Shown here: in pieces, positions 44,250 through 54,000 of the stretch | Layout: the number at the start of each line of letters is the position of its first letter | How positions within the stretch are numbered: position 1 is the first letter of the stretch | Assembly (NCBI RefSeq): GCF_018271975.1 | Contig: NZ_JAGUCN010000004.1 | Location: forward strand, 185,625 to 249,624 | Length of the DNA: 64,000 nucleotides | From: Carboxylicivirga mesophila | GTDB lineage: Bacteria > Bacteroidota > Bacteroidia > Bacteroidales > Marinilabiliaceae | Reading direction: 5' to 3' | Notes under the pieces: model-generated | The model's input: the letters and a program-made list of their open reading frames with translations, nothing else | The model's database searches: none | Told to the model about the DNA's origin: nothing | Program-made: the position numbers and the translations under genes

Positions 44250-44311
44250 GGTGTATCTCATGTGTAACTTTCTGTAACTAAAGATACAAAAAGAATTATT
44301 GGATGTGTAGT

Positions 44312-44932
44312 TTAGCAGCCACCTGCCACGCGCTTCTTCTTCGCTCTTTTTTTGATGGTTGGCTTTGGTGCTGATGGCGCATCTTCAGTAGCAGCATTTA
44401 CGTTGCCGCCACCGAGTGCTGCACTGGCACCTTTCCTGAAATCATATCTTGCAAACTCATCATCAGGACTTGTTGATGCCGGTGCTGATGGATTCATAAT
44501 GGTTTCAGCATAATGATTTAATCCGCCTTGCATCACATAGTTATTGATATATCCAAGCTGGCGGGTAATCATCCAGGCTTCGTTAGATGAGGTTGTTCCA
44601 TTGGAGTAGAATACATTCATTTTAACATCCTGGTTAAGGTAATCTTCATTTTCAACCGACAGAAGGTCAGCCAATGGAATGTTAATAGCTCCTGGTAAAT
44701 GAAATTTATCGTAGCTGTCTTTATCGCGCACATCAATCAACTGCAATGAAGGATCCTTTTGAATCAACATATCTGCTATTTCATCGGTCGATACAAATTG
44801 CATCCCTTCTTTTACTTCGTCTAACAGTTGAGGTGCGGTTAGTTTATATGGTCTGGTCGTGTTTTCAGGCACTGCTGCAATTATAATTCCCAGAGGAATG
44901 ATTGCCATGGCCAGTTTTAATCGCATTTTCAT
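44312..44932 (-). CDS. Exported rhodanese-like protein lacking the catalytic cysteine
   Basis: 206 residues. Hydrophobic N-terminus (about 7-22), then a rhodanese domain (about 40-145: LQLIDVRDKDSYDKFHLPGA, YINNYVMQGGLNHYAE). The active-site loop, normally CxxGxR, reads VFYSNGTTSSNEAW: Ser stands where the persulfide-forming Cys should be. The only cysteine is the final residue, after a Lys/Arg-rich tail (KKRAKKKRVAGGC). The protein is the last gene in the psr operon. It may bind sulfur species through the C-terminal Cys, or act as a scaffold. Signal for export is plausible. Confidence 0.85.
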   Translation of the reverse strand: MKMRLKLAMAIIPLGIIIAAVPENTTRPYKLTAPQLLDEVKEGMQFVSTDEIADMLIQKDPSLQLIDVRDKDSYDKFHLPGAINIPLADLLSVENEDYLNQDVKMNVFYSNGTTSSNEAWMITRQLGYINNYVMQGGLNHYAETIMNPSAPASTSPDDEFARYDFRKGASAALGGGNVNAATEDAPSAPKPTIKKRAKKKRVAGGC

Positions 44933-44982
44933 GTCTCTAAATTTTAAATGATTAACATTTAATCCAATTTGTCACAGTACAA

Positions 44983-45573
44983 TTAGTACTCTTCCCTCGG
45001 AAACTTGCGCTCGGCCCATTCGCCAACAAAGAACATCCCAAAGGCTGCCAAAATCAGAATGAGGCCAAAAGCGCCACGTGATAATCCAAGCAGGTTATTA
45101 ATCGTAGGTGTTCCCATGTTTTCGGCATAGAAGAGTCCTTCCCACAGCGGGAAACCTTCAGTGAAGATAACCACGCCAATCACCAAACCGCCAATAAATG
45201 TTAAGGCATCCAGTTTGCCAATTGATAAGGCACAGAAGGCTGTTCCCGGGCAGAAGCCACCCAGAATAAAGCCAGCTCCCATAATGGCACCACCTACAAT
45301 GGCAGACCATAGGAAGGTAGGATTGATGTATATTAAGCTTAAGTCAATCCAACCAAACAGGCTGAAGAATAATAAACCAAGCATCGCTACAATGGCAGCT
45401 GTGAAAAATACCTTGAGAACGGTGGTGTCGTAACCATAAAACATGCCGGCTAATTTGCGTGATGAAGAAAAGCCGCTGCGTTCAAGTACAAATCCAAATG
45501 CAATGCCAATGATGAAGGCCATCAGCAAATTGGTATTCTCTGAAATATATTCGTATACAATTAAAGGTCCCAT
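44983..45573 (-). CDS. YeeE/YedE-family sulfur transporter half
   Basis: 196 residues with about five hydrophobic helices. The conserved cysteine motif is GAGFILGGFCPGTAFCALS, like those that relay thiosulfate in TsuA (YeeE). ERSGFSSSRKLAG near the start is also conserved. It follows the sister half-protein after 13 bases; the two together make up one full-length TsuA-like protein. Likely role: import of thiosulfate or a related sulfur ion for the reductase encoded upstream. Confidence 0.88.
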   Translation of the reverse strand: MGPLIVYEYISENTNLLMAFIIGIAFGFVLERSGFSSSRKLAGMFYGYDTTVLKVFFTAAIVAMLGLLFFSLFGWIDLSLIYINPTFLWSAIVGGAIMGAGFILGGFCPGTAFCALSIGKLDALTFIGGLVIGVVIFTEGFPLWEGLFYAENMGTPTINNLLGLSRGAFGLILILAAFGMFFVGEWAERKFPREEY

Positions 45574-45586
45574 ATCTGTGTTTTTA

Positions 45587-46111
45587 TTAAATCCATAATT
45601 TACGTGCGAAATAAGCTAATGCAAAGGCAGTTCCGAAAATAAATGCCATGGTGATAAATCCGCCGAGGGATAATACCGCCATACCACTTAAAGCCGAGCC
45701 ACTGGTACAACCGCGGCCCAACTGAGAACCAAACCCAAACAGAATGCCTCCAAGAGCAGCAAATATTAAACGTGTTTTACTGGTGATTTTGGGGCTATGT
45801 TCCACTTTAAACTTCAAACGACCAGCAATGGCACCCGAAACAAATCCACCTACTAAAACTCCTAACATTTCCCAAACCAACCAATCTTTTAGCGGTCCGC
45901 CACTGTGCGACTCTTTGTAATTGGTATAAAAATCGCTTGCTTCTGCGTGTGCGGGTGCAACTGTTTCAACACCAGCAACCACTGCACTTTTTACAGCACC
46001 ACTCGCTCCTAATCCTCTGCCCGAGAAATAAAAGGCAGTCAGTAACACAAGTCCTAATAGTACACCTCCCATATATGGGTTCATGTACTTTTTACTTTGT
46101 TCTTTATTCAT
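45587..46111 (-). CDS. YeeE/YedE-family sulfur transporter half
   Basis: 174 residues. An N-terminal hydrophobic helix (about 12-29), a ~50-residue polar region, then three or four helices. The conserved motif is GSQLGRGCTSGSALSGM, with the sulfur-handling cysteine. It complements the half-protein encoded next. It lies 33 bases after the NrfD-like gene, in the same operon as the psrABC-type reductase. Confidence 0.88.
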   Translation of the reverse strand: MNKEQSKKYMNPYMGGVLLGLVLLTAFYFSGRGLGASGAVKSAVVAGVETVAPAHAEASDFYTNYKESHSGGPLKDWLVWEMLGVLVGGFVSGAIAGRLKFKVEHSPKITSKTRLIFAALGGILFGFGSQLGRGCTSGSALSGMAVLSLGGFITMAFIFGTAFALAYFARKLWI

Positions 46112-46144
46112 TTATATGCGTTTATATTGTTGATCACTATAGTT

Positions 46145-47086
46145 TTAATACAACCATCGGCTCATTTGACCAGCATAGGCCATGATGAAACGAAATAACA
46201 GACCGCCGAACAGCACCAGTACAGGAGCCACCATGTAGGGTATCTTTTTATGGCGCATCTCCAGTATCTCTAATGCGGCTGGTATAACTAAGCCCATGCC
46301 AACCACAAGTACCCAGAAAGGTGCGGTAAACTGACCTCCGAGGAACATGGCTGATGCATCAATTTGCACCTGCGAGCTGGCCCTGAAGCCCATAAACATG
46401 TGGATGATAAGAAATAGTTCAATGGCAATGAGCAATAAGTCAATCTTAGCAAAAGTGTGGCGTTCCGCTTTTGATTTGGACAGAATGATAATGGCTGCCG
46501 CACCAGTTGACATACCCGACACCAAAAACAGTGGGCCTAATATGGAGGTGTTCCATAGTGGACGGGCATTAAAAGCAGATAGTAGAATTCCCGTATAGAT
46601 ACCAAGTATAACTGAAAGAATCATTATTGCCCATGCTATTGGGGTTTTGTATTCTTCAAGCACTTTTATGGCATCTTTAACTATATCAAATTTCCAGTCC
46701 CATTTCGGGAATAATGATTTAATATTAAAAGCAGCCCAAATTGCTGATAACGGCATAATAGCCATCAGTGTCCAGGCACCCCAACTCATAGGTGATTCTA
46801 TTTTAAAAGCTGTATAAAGTCTCCAGAAATAGAGTTTGTGCTTTAAATCCAGTAGCAGAAATAATAAGCCTAAACCAATAAGTATTGGGGTGAATATTGG
46901 AGCCAGTTTAACGGCTGTTGGGTATTCCTCGCTTTTACCTTTAATATAAAAGTAACTCGCAAAGAATAGTATTCCAGCTGCTAAACCACCCAAAAATAAG
47001 TAGGCAGGTATGTGCCATTCCCATATTTGTAATTGCGGATCGATATGAGGATTCATGCGTCCGCTTACGATTAATTCTTCTCTCAT
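46145..47086 (-). CDS. NrfD/PsrC-like membrane subunit of the sulfur reductase
   Basis: 313 residues with about eight membrane helices. It begins after a short soluble stretch with IWEWHIPAYLFLGGLAAGI, typical of NrfD proteins, which bind menaquinol and pass electrons to the Fe-S subunit. Acidic and His residues in the first helices (EWHIPAY) fit the quinol site. It is preceded by the Fe-S subunit gene (18-base gap), in the order A-B-C of polysulfide/thiosulfate reductases. Confidence 0.9.
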   Translation of the reverse strand: MREELIVSGRMNPHIDPQLQIWEWHIPAYLFLGGLAAGILFFASYFYIKGKSEEYPTAVKLAPIFTPILIGLGLLFLLLDLKHKLYFWRLYTAFKIESPMSWGAWTLMAIMPLSAIWAAFNIKSLFPKWDWKFDIVKDAIKVLEEYKTPIAWAIMILSVILGIYTGILLSAFNARPLWNTSILGPLFLVSGMSTGAAAIIILSKSKAERHTFAKIDLLLIAIELFLIIHMFMGFRASSQVQIDASAMFLGGQFTAPFWVLVVGMGLVIPAALEILEMRHKKIPYMVAPVLVLFGGLLFRFIMAYAGQMSRWLY

Positions 47087-47104
47087 TTTGTTCTTTTGAA
47101 TGGT

Positions 47105-47638
47105 TTATATCAAAAAGTATAATTGAGGATTCGTTCCTGCTTCGGGTATAAGCGTTTTATACTTACGCTTTTTAATTACCCGGCTCACATCTGAATTCGG
47201 ATCATCTAAATCTCCGAAATACATACACTTTGTTGGACACACCGCCACACATGCAGGTTGCTGTCCTTTTTTAACCCTATGCAGGCAGAAGGTGCATTTA
47301 TCAACGTATCCCTCAGGATGTGTATAGCGCGCATCATATGGGCATGAGGCAATACATGCTCCGCAGCCAATGCATTTATTCTTGGTAACCATTACAGTTC
47401 CGCCATCACTATAATGGCTGGCACCTGTTGGGCAACATCTTACGCAGGGTGAATTTTCGCAGTGGTTGCATCGTTCTGAGCGATGTTCCAGTTCCAGTTG
47501 TGGATAAGTTCCGTCTGTTACTTCCACAATCCAGTCGCGACAGTACCCGATGGGAACATTATTTTCTGTCTGACAAGCTACCACACAGTCACTGCAGCCC
47601 ACACATTTTTTCGTATCTACGGCCATTGCATATCTCAT
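47105..47638 (-). CDS. Four-cluster Fe-S subunit (PsrB/PhsB type)
   Basis: 177 residues. Four cysteine groups bind four [4Fe-4S] clusters: CVGCSDCVVACQTE, CNHCENSPCVRCCPTG, CIGCGACIASCPYD and CTFCLHRVKKG-ACVAVCPTKC. Such subunits carry electrons from the NrfD-like membrane protein to the molybdopterin subunit. No TAT signal, as usual for the B subunit, which travels with A. It lies between the A and C genes with gaps of 12 and 18 bases. Confidence 0.94.
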   Translation of the reverse strand: MRYAMAVDTKKCVGCSDCVVACQTENNVPIGYCRDWIVEVTDGTYPQLELEHRSERCNHCENSPCVRCCPTGASHYSDGGTVMVTKNKCIGCGACIASCPYDARYTHPEGYVDKCTFCLHRVKKGQQPACVAVCPTKCMYFGDLDDPNSDVSRVIKKRKYKTLIPEAGTNPQLYFLI

Positions 47639-47650
47639 AGCTGTCTCTCC

Positions 47651-49885
47651 TTATGCTTTATTAAATCTAAATGTGATAAAATTACCTCTCATACCTGTGC
47701 CACCCATTATAGGGTCCATCATAACATTGGTGATTAATTCCGAATCACTTGCGCCACGACCAAAAGCACGACTCAGTTTTTTGTTGGCATGTCCAAATCC
47801 ATGCACCATATATACCGAATCCCAACGAATACGCTCTGTAACTCTTACTTTAATCGGGAATGTAGAAATCACGTTGTCCTGGTTTTGAAGGTATACTTCC
47901 TGTCCATTTTTAAGTCCCCATTCTTTCGCCACTTTAGGGTTTACCCATACTGTGTTTTCATCCATCAAATCCGTCAGATTAGGATTGTTGGCTGTACGTG
48001 AGAATGTGTGCATTGGAGCTCTTCCGTATATCAATCGGTAGTAGCCTGCAGGAGGTTCAGGGTGAGCTGTGTATTTTGGCATCGGATCAAAGCCATACTC
48101 TTCAAGTGATGTGGAGTACAATTCAATTTTTCCGGTATTGGTATTGAACTCAATCTCTTCACCATCTTTATAATACAAGTCATCGTAGGCACGCGGCAGT
48201 TTTTTTACGCCTATGCGCTGCATTTCGTCCAGCGATGAACCAACTTTTTTCAGCTGGTAGTCCAATTCTTCTTCAATAGAATCAAACGGGAAGTATTCGC
48301 CTTTTCCCAGTCTTTCAGCCAGATTCTTGGCCATCCACCAGGCCGGTTTTGAATCATATTTTGGCTTCATAGCCGGCATGCGCAATGATATGGTCGGTTC
48401 GCGATGTTGTGTAACCCTCAGTGAATCATAACGCTCAAGATATGTGCATTCAGGTAAAACCACATCAGCATATCCAGTGATTTCCATTGGCATAGTATCT
48501 ACCACTACCATTAGGTCCAAGGCATTAATGGCTTCCATGGTATTGGGGCGATTGGGTAGTGTCTCAATCAGGTTAGTCCCATTAACAATCCAGGCCTTAA
48601 TGCTGCAATCCATTGTTGCAGAAGGAATGGTGGCATCACATACGCCGTTTGCCAATGCCAAGTCAGCCAATTCATATTTACCACCCATGGCATCGCGCCA
48701 TGTTCTGCGTGGTTTTGGATACGGCGGGTGAGGCACTCCTGGTACTTTGGCTTTATCAGGAATGTAAAAGCCACCTCGGCGACCCCAAGAACCTAATAAG
48801 GCATTGAGGATTGCTACAGCTCTTAAGCGTTGCGTGTCATCACCATACCAGGTGACGTGGCGCCCCGGGTGAACAATCGTAGCAGGTGAAGCATAAGACA
48901 TTTCACGGGCTGTTTCACGAATCACTTGCGGTTTAATAGTGGTTATTCCATAGGCCCATTCAGGTGTCATGTGTTTCACATGTTCTTTCAACTGCTCAAA
49001 GCCAAATGTATATTGTTCAACGTATTTCTTGTCGTATCGTTCTTCATAAATCAAAACGTGAATCCAGGCCATTAGCAATGCCAAATCGGTACTCGGCTTA
49101 ATCGGTAACCAGTATTTAGATTTACTTGCAGCTGTAGAAAAGCGAGGATCAACCGTGATAATTGTAGCACCTTTATCAATGGCATCCGACATTTCCTGGA
49201 CGTGCCCATTGTGCATATTTTCACCAATGTGCGAACCTATCAGAACCATGCATTTACTGTCCCGGATGTCAGTTGGTTCTGGAGAGCTTAAACCTTCACC
49301 AAAGGTGGCAATAAAACCAACTTCTCGTGGACCACGGCATTGTGCATATGATGGTGCGGTAATATTTTGAGAACCGAGTGATTTTAACAAATTTCCGAAG
49401 TAGGTTCCTCCGGAGCCGTGTGTGAACAAGGCAATGCATTCCGGGCCATGTTCTTCAATCACTTTTTCAAGCTTTTTTTGAATAAAGTCAAAAGCTTCGT
49501 CCCATGTTGCTTTTTTGAATGTTTGTTTTCCGTCGTCACCTGTTACTCTAATGCGAGGCGTTTGTAGGCGGTCTTCGTCATAGTACATGCCAACCCCGCC
49601 AGTTCCTCTAGGGCAGAAGCGACCATTACTATTAGGATCATCATCGTTACCAATGATTTTCTGAATCTGACCTGCGTCATTCTTGTAGGTCCACCCAGCG
49701 CATTTCCAAAAGCACACTTCGCAATAAGTTGGTGTTCTAACCAAATCATGCGGCATCCGCCAGGGGCCTTTCGGATTTTCCGGGATGACTATTTGATTTT
49801 GAGCCATTAAATATCTTGTGCCAGCAACGAGTCCTGCAGCTCCAAGTGCCGAAATCTTAATGAAATCTCTTCTGTTCTTACCCAT
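47651..49885 (-). CDS. Molybdopterin oxidoreductase, thiosulfate/polysulfide reductase catalytic subunit
   Basis: 744 residues. TAT signal peptide (NRRDFIKISALGAAGLVAG), so the enzyme works outside the cytoplasmic membrane. The N-terminal [4Fe-4S] site has Cys55, 58, 62 and 91. The likely Mo ligand is Cys183 in YAQCRGPREVG. It contains the molybdopterin domains with WLPIKPSTDLALLMAW and the dinucleotide-binding C-terminal domain (EWGLKNGQEVYLQNQD). Closest by architecture to PsrA/PhsA; tetrathionate or arsenate reductases are possible relatives. The neighbours YeeE/YedE and rhodanese point to thiosulfate or polysulfide. A TAGTTTTG promoter element lies 30 bases upstream. Confidence 0.9.
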   Translation of the reverse strand: MGKNRRDFIKISALGAAGLVAGTRYLMAQNQIVIPENPKGPWRMPHDLVRTPTYCEVCFWKCAGWTYKNDAGQIQKIIGNDDDPNSNGRFCPRGTGGVGMYYDEDRLQTPRIRVTGDDGKQTFKKATWDEAFDFIQKKLEKVIEEHGPECIALFTHGSGGTYFGNLLKSLGSQNITAPSYAQCRGPREVGFIATFGEGLSSPEPTDIRDSKCMVLIGSHIGENMHNGHVQEMSDAIDKGATIITVDPRFSTAASKSKYWLPIKPSTDLALLMAWIHVLIYEERYDKKYVEQYTFGFEQLKEHVKHMTPEWAYGITTIKPQVIRETAREMSYASPATIVHPGRHVTWYGDDTQRLRAVAILNALLGSWGRRGGFYIPDKAKVPGVPHPPYPKPRRTWRDAMGGKYELADLALANGVCDATIPSATMDCSIKAWIVNGTNLIETLPNRPNTMEAINALDLMVVVDTMPMEITGYADVVLPECTYLERYDSLRVTQHREPTISLRMPAMKPKYDSKPAWWMAKNLAERLGKGEYFPFDSIEEELDYQLKKVGSSLDEMQRIGVKKLPRAYDDLYYKDGEEIEFNTNTGKIELYSTSLEEYGFDPMPKYTAHPEPPAGYYRLIYGRAPMHTFSRTANNPNLTDLMDENTVWVNPKVAKEWGLKNGQEVYLQNQDNVISTFPIKVRVTERIRWDSVYMVHGFGHANKKLSRAFGRGASDSELITNVMMDPIMGGTGMRGNFITFRFNKA

Positions 49886-49914
49886 TGGCTTGTTGAATTA
49901 GAATGTTGTATGGG

Positions 49915-49922
49915 CAAAACTA
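49915..49922 (-). promoter_or_regulatory. Bacteroidetes -7 element for the psr operon
   Basis: TAGTTTTG on the minus strand (TAnnTTTG), 30 bases before the psrA-type start. No TTTG at the -33 distance, which may mean dependence on an activator. Confidence 0.55.
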
Positions 49923-50320
49923 ATAAAATATATAGATAACTAGATGTGTGGATTGGTGAATAATTAGATGTTTGGATTAATCAATATTTAGACTTAATAT
50001 ACATAAGGACAATGGAGCACAAGTCCACAGGAGTTATGGAAAGAAAGCAGATATAAGGATGTAATAGTATTTAAAATTCGTGAGTTAAAGATGTGCGTAG
50101 AACAAGTAATGTTCATTTCAATACTAATACTAAGTTTGTATTTTGTTTGTGTGTGGAAGAGTATCTTAGATTAACAAAAATATAAGAAGTCTTCTAAAAA
50201 GCATTGGAAGGTTTATCTAAAAATGAATAGTATACAACTTGCCAATAACTTACCTATGCATTTAATATAGGTAACTAATCATTATACTTGAAAACACAAC
50301 AATCATTTGGTCAAAGCATA
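49923..50320. other. AT-rich gap upstream of the psr operon
   Basis: About 400 bases with no acceptable gene. It holds short direct repeats of the kind TAGATGTGTGGATTG / TTAGATGTTTGGATTA (49941-49980). I see no convincing regulator site. Confidence 0.5.
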
Positions 50321-50503
50321 CTAGTTGTGTTTGGATTCCTGCTTTTCCAGAAATGCCTCAATGGTGTTAATACACCTGCCACAATTAGTGCCGGCTCCGG
50401 TTTTATTCTGGATAATCTCAAGAGATGCTATGTCAACACCGTGTATTACTTCAATAAGCTCTTTCTCTCTAACTCCATTGCAAAGACATATTAATTTGCT
50501 CAT
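50321..50503 (-). CDS. BFD-like [2Fe-2S] protein
   Basis: 60 residues from the ATG complement at 50501-50503 (MSKLICLCNGV). A longer start at 50521 is possible, but it would place the start codon on top of the -7 element at 50523. The fold is a bacterioferritin-associated-ferredoxin/NirB-type [2Fe-2S] domain: CLCNGV (C-x-C) and TGAGTNCGRC (C-x2-C). Such small proteins transfer electrons or assist iron release. It is transcribed alone between the psr operon and the second susC locus. Confidence 0.88.
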   Translation of the reverse strand: MSKLICLCNGVREKELIEVIHGVDIASLEIIQNKTGAGTNCGRCINTIEAFLEKQESKHN

Positions 50504-50522
50504 AGTATTTAATTTTAGCATG

Positions 50523-50530
50523 CAAAAATA
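50523..50530 (-). promoter_or_regulatory. Bacteroidetes -7 element for the BFD-like gene
   Basis: TATTTTTG on the minus strand, 20 bases before the start at 50503. Confidence 0.5.
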
Positions 50531-50730
50531 TAGCTTTCGGGTGTTTTTTTAATGAAGACATGTGAAATATAAGGGGTAAAAGAGAATTAATATAAATTAA
50601 CAAATATTCATAAATATTTTGCTTTTAAAAATCTAAAAAGTATATTTGACTAGCTCTTTGATTTAGAGGAATTAATGAAAAGTGATTGAAAACATTGTTA
50701 AAATTATAAATAGCAATTAAAAGAAATGAA

Positions 50731-50761
50731 TTTGTGATAAATTAATATTTTTATACTTTTG
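50731..50761 (+). promoter_or_regulatory. Promoter of the second susC locus, full Bacteroidetes consensus
   Basis: TTTG (50731-50734), 19 bases, TACTTTTG (50754-50761). It predicts a transcript start near 50768 and a leader of about 284 bases before susC at 51052. Confidence 0.8.
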
Positions 50762-50765
50762 AAGC

Positions 50766-50784
50766 GTCAATTTCGCCAATTGAC
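50766..50784 (+). other. Hairpin at the 5' end of the susC leader
   Basis: GTCAATT (50766-50772) and AATTGAC (50778-50784), a perfect 7-bp stem with a 5-base loop, followed by ACTTTTTAAAAAAA. It would be the first structure of the transcript, or an operator over the start site. Confidence 0.5.
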
Positions 50785-50860
50785 ACTTTTTAAAAAAATA
50801 CAACACAATTAAATAAAAGTTTAACCTTTATCGCCATTATTAACTTTTAAACCTTTAGTC

Positions 50861-50914
50861 ATGAACACTAGAAACCGTATTTCAAAAAAAAACATTCCTA
50901 TTTATTTTTATTAA
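50861..50914 (+). other. Short ORF in the susC leader
   Basis: 17 codons (MNTRNRISKKNIPIYFY, then TAA), preceded by ATTATTAACTTTTAAACCTTTAGTC, nearly the same sequence that precedes the real susC starts at 51052 and 57078. It contains a run of nine A. It could be a leader peptide or the relic of another gene start; expression is not shown. Confidence 0.4.
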
Positions 50915-51051
50915 GATCTCACTTTGTTGTTCTGTCTAGGAATATTCGCCAGTATTCATGTTTAGACGGATTCATTGTGTGACTCTATGAATTAATTAGC
51001 GTGTTTCGCGCTATAATTTTATCACTATTATTAACTTAAACCTTTTGTTTT

Positions 51052-54000
51052 ATGCGCAGATTAGCATTAATCGCGTCCCTGATTTTATTCGTGGGACTGA
51101 ACGCAATGTTTGCTCAAACAACAACCATTACCGGTCTTGTAACCGATAGTGAATCTGGTGAACCAATGCCGGGTGTGTCAGTTGTTGTGAGAGGAACAAC
51201 TATTGGTACCGTTACAAATGTTGACGGTAACTATACTTTAAGTGTACCCGATGATGCAACAAATTTGTTGTTCTCATTTGTTGGTATGAAAACACAAGAT
51301 GTCGTTATTGGAGGTAGAACCACCATTAATGTGGTACTTGAATCCGAAGCGATTGGAGTGGATGAAGTTATTGTAACGGCTTTAGGTATTTCGAGAGAAA
51401 AGAAAGCGCTTGGTTACGCAGTACAAGATGTTAAGGGTGATGAGATTACCAAAGCTAAGGAAACTAATGTAGTAAATACATTACAAGGTAAAATTTCAGG
51501 AGCTCAGATTACAAATACATCTGGAGCTGTTGGTGCCTCATCTCGAATTGTTTTGCGAGGTGTTAGCTCCTTAGATGGTAATAATCAGCCATTATTTGTT
51601 GTTGATGGTGTACCTATTGACAACAGTAACTTTGGTAATACTGGTACTTCTGGTACAAACCGAGGCTCAGGTGTTCAGGATATTAACCCTGATGATGTAG
51701 AATCTATGTCAGTGCTTAAAGGTCCTAACGCTGCGGCTCTATATGGATCAAGGGCATCAAATGGTGTTATTGTAATTACTACCAAGTCGGGTAAAGGTAC
51801 TAAAGGGATTGGAATTGATTTTAACCACTCTACCACATTTGAAACTCCTCTTCGTTTACCTGATTATCAAAATAAATACGGACAAGGTTCTGCTGGACAG
51901 TTTGAATATGTTGATGGTTCAGGCGGCGGTGTTAATGATGGAACAGATGAAAGTTGGGGGCCTCAGCTTGATGTTGGTTTAATGATTCCACAGTTTGATT
52001 CTCCTGTAGATGAAAATGGTGTTAGAGAAGCTACGCCTTGGGTTTCACATCCAGATAATATTAAAGATTTCTTCGAAACTGGTGTTACATCAACTACTAG
52101 TGTGGGTTTTAGAAAAGGCTCAGAGAATGCCTCTTTTAGGATAGCTTACACAAATATGAACCAAGATGGTATGTTGAACAACACTGACTATAAAAAGAAT
52201 ACAGTTTCTTTTAATGGACAAATTGATTTAACAGATAAATTCAAAGTATCATCATCTGGTCAATATATTGGAGTAGAAAGTGATAATATGCCTGGATATG
52301 GGTACGATGCAGATAATGTTATGCAACAGTTCGTATGGTTCGGTCGTCAGGTAGATTTATCTAAACTAAAAAATTATCAGAATCCTGATGGCTCTTGGTA
52401 TAACTGGAACTATAATTACCACAACAATCCGTATGCAACGTTAAATGAGAACTTAAATACATTGCAAAGGGAGCGTTTAATTGGTAATGTAATGGCCAGT
52501 TATGAATTTACTCCTTGGCTAAAAGCTTTCGTTCGTTCGGGTATTGATTATTACTCAAACTGGAATACCACTCGCAGGGCAGTAGGAATGCAGGACTATC
52601 CTAATGGGTTCTACAATGAACAAATGACTATGCACAAGGAAACAAATACTGATTTCCTCGTTACTGCTAATAAAAAATTTGATGCTTTTGAAACATCGTT
52701 GAGTGTTGGTGGAAATAGAATGGATTATAAGCGTTCATGGGATTATGTTGAGGCTCCTGAACTAGCTGTTCCGGGTGTATATAATGTGAGAAATTCACTT
52801 GTTCCACAAGTTGCTGATAACGCTCAATACACAAAGCGTATTAATAGTTTATATTTCTCTGGACAGGTTAGTTATAACTCATATCTATTTTTAGACTTTA
52901 CAGGAAGAAATGATTGGTCAAGTGCTTTGCCAGATGGTAATAATTCATATTTCTATCCATCTGTTACACTTAGTGGAATTCTTACAGATATGTTAGGTAT
53001 GAGTTCTTCTACAATGAATTTTGCAAAACTTCGCTTAGGATGGGCAAAGGTTGGTGCTGATACTGCTCCTTACCGCTTATATCCAACATTAGCCTTTGGT
53101 GATGGTTGGAATGCAAGTACTAAGCTTCTTAATCAAGCTGTTCCTAATCAATTACCCAACGCTGAGCTTAAACCTGCTTTTACAGAGTCAATTGAGGTTG
53201 GTGGTGAATTCGCATTCTTTAACTCTCGTTTGCGTCTAGATTTAACCTATTATAATAATAAGTCGACAGATCAGATTATTGCTACTCCTATTTCTCCTGC
53301 TTCAGGTTATACTTCGAAAGTTATTAATGCTGGTCGTATTGACAATAAAGGAGTTGAAATATCTCTAGGAGGTACCATTATTGATTCTCCTTCAGGTTTG
53401 CAATGGGATATGAATGTTAACTGGGCTAAGAACACAAATGAAGTAGTTGAATTAGCTGAGGGGATTGATCAATATGAACTTGGTTCATATTGGAGTATGA
53501 AGGTGATGGCTATACCTGGGCAAAAATATGGGGCTCTTTTTGGTTATGATTTTGAACGTAATGACGATGGAGAAATTATATTCCGCGATGGTTTACCTCA
53601 TCAGGGTGATTTAAAAGTTTTAGGGAACTCAACTCCTGACTGGACTGGAGGTATTAATAATAATTTTAGGTACAAAGGCTTTGATCTATCTTTCTTGATT
53701 GATGCAAGATGGGGTGGTGATATGTACTCAATGACAACTACGTGGGGTCGTTATGCAGGTGTTCTTGAAGAAACTTTGATTGGACGAGAAGGCGGTGTTG
53801 TTGGTAAGGGCGTTAAAGAACTATCTGATGGTACTTATGTGCCTAATGATGTTGTAGTGTCTGCTGAAGACTTCAATAAAAATGCTTACTCGAATGATAT
53901 TGGCGTATCAAGTGTATTTGATGCGAGTTTTGTTAAGCTTAGAGAAGTACGTTTAGGTTACACTTTTAAAAAGATAGGAAATACTCCAATTAAGGATGTT

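Noticed and set aside
48444..48731. 95-codon open frame on the plus strand
   Set aside because: Antisense inside the molybdopterin oxidoreductase gene.
49960..49995. FNR/CRP-like site (TTGGATTAATCAA) before the psr operon
   Set aside because: Spacing is one base short of the TTGAT-N4-ATCAA form and one half-site differs.
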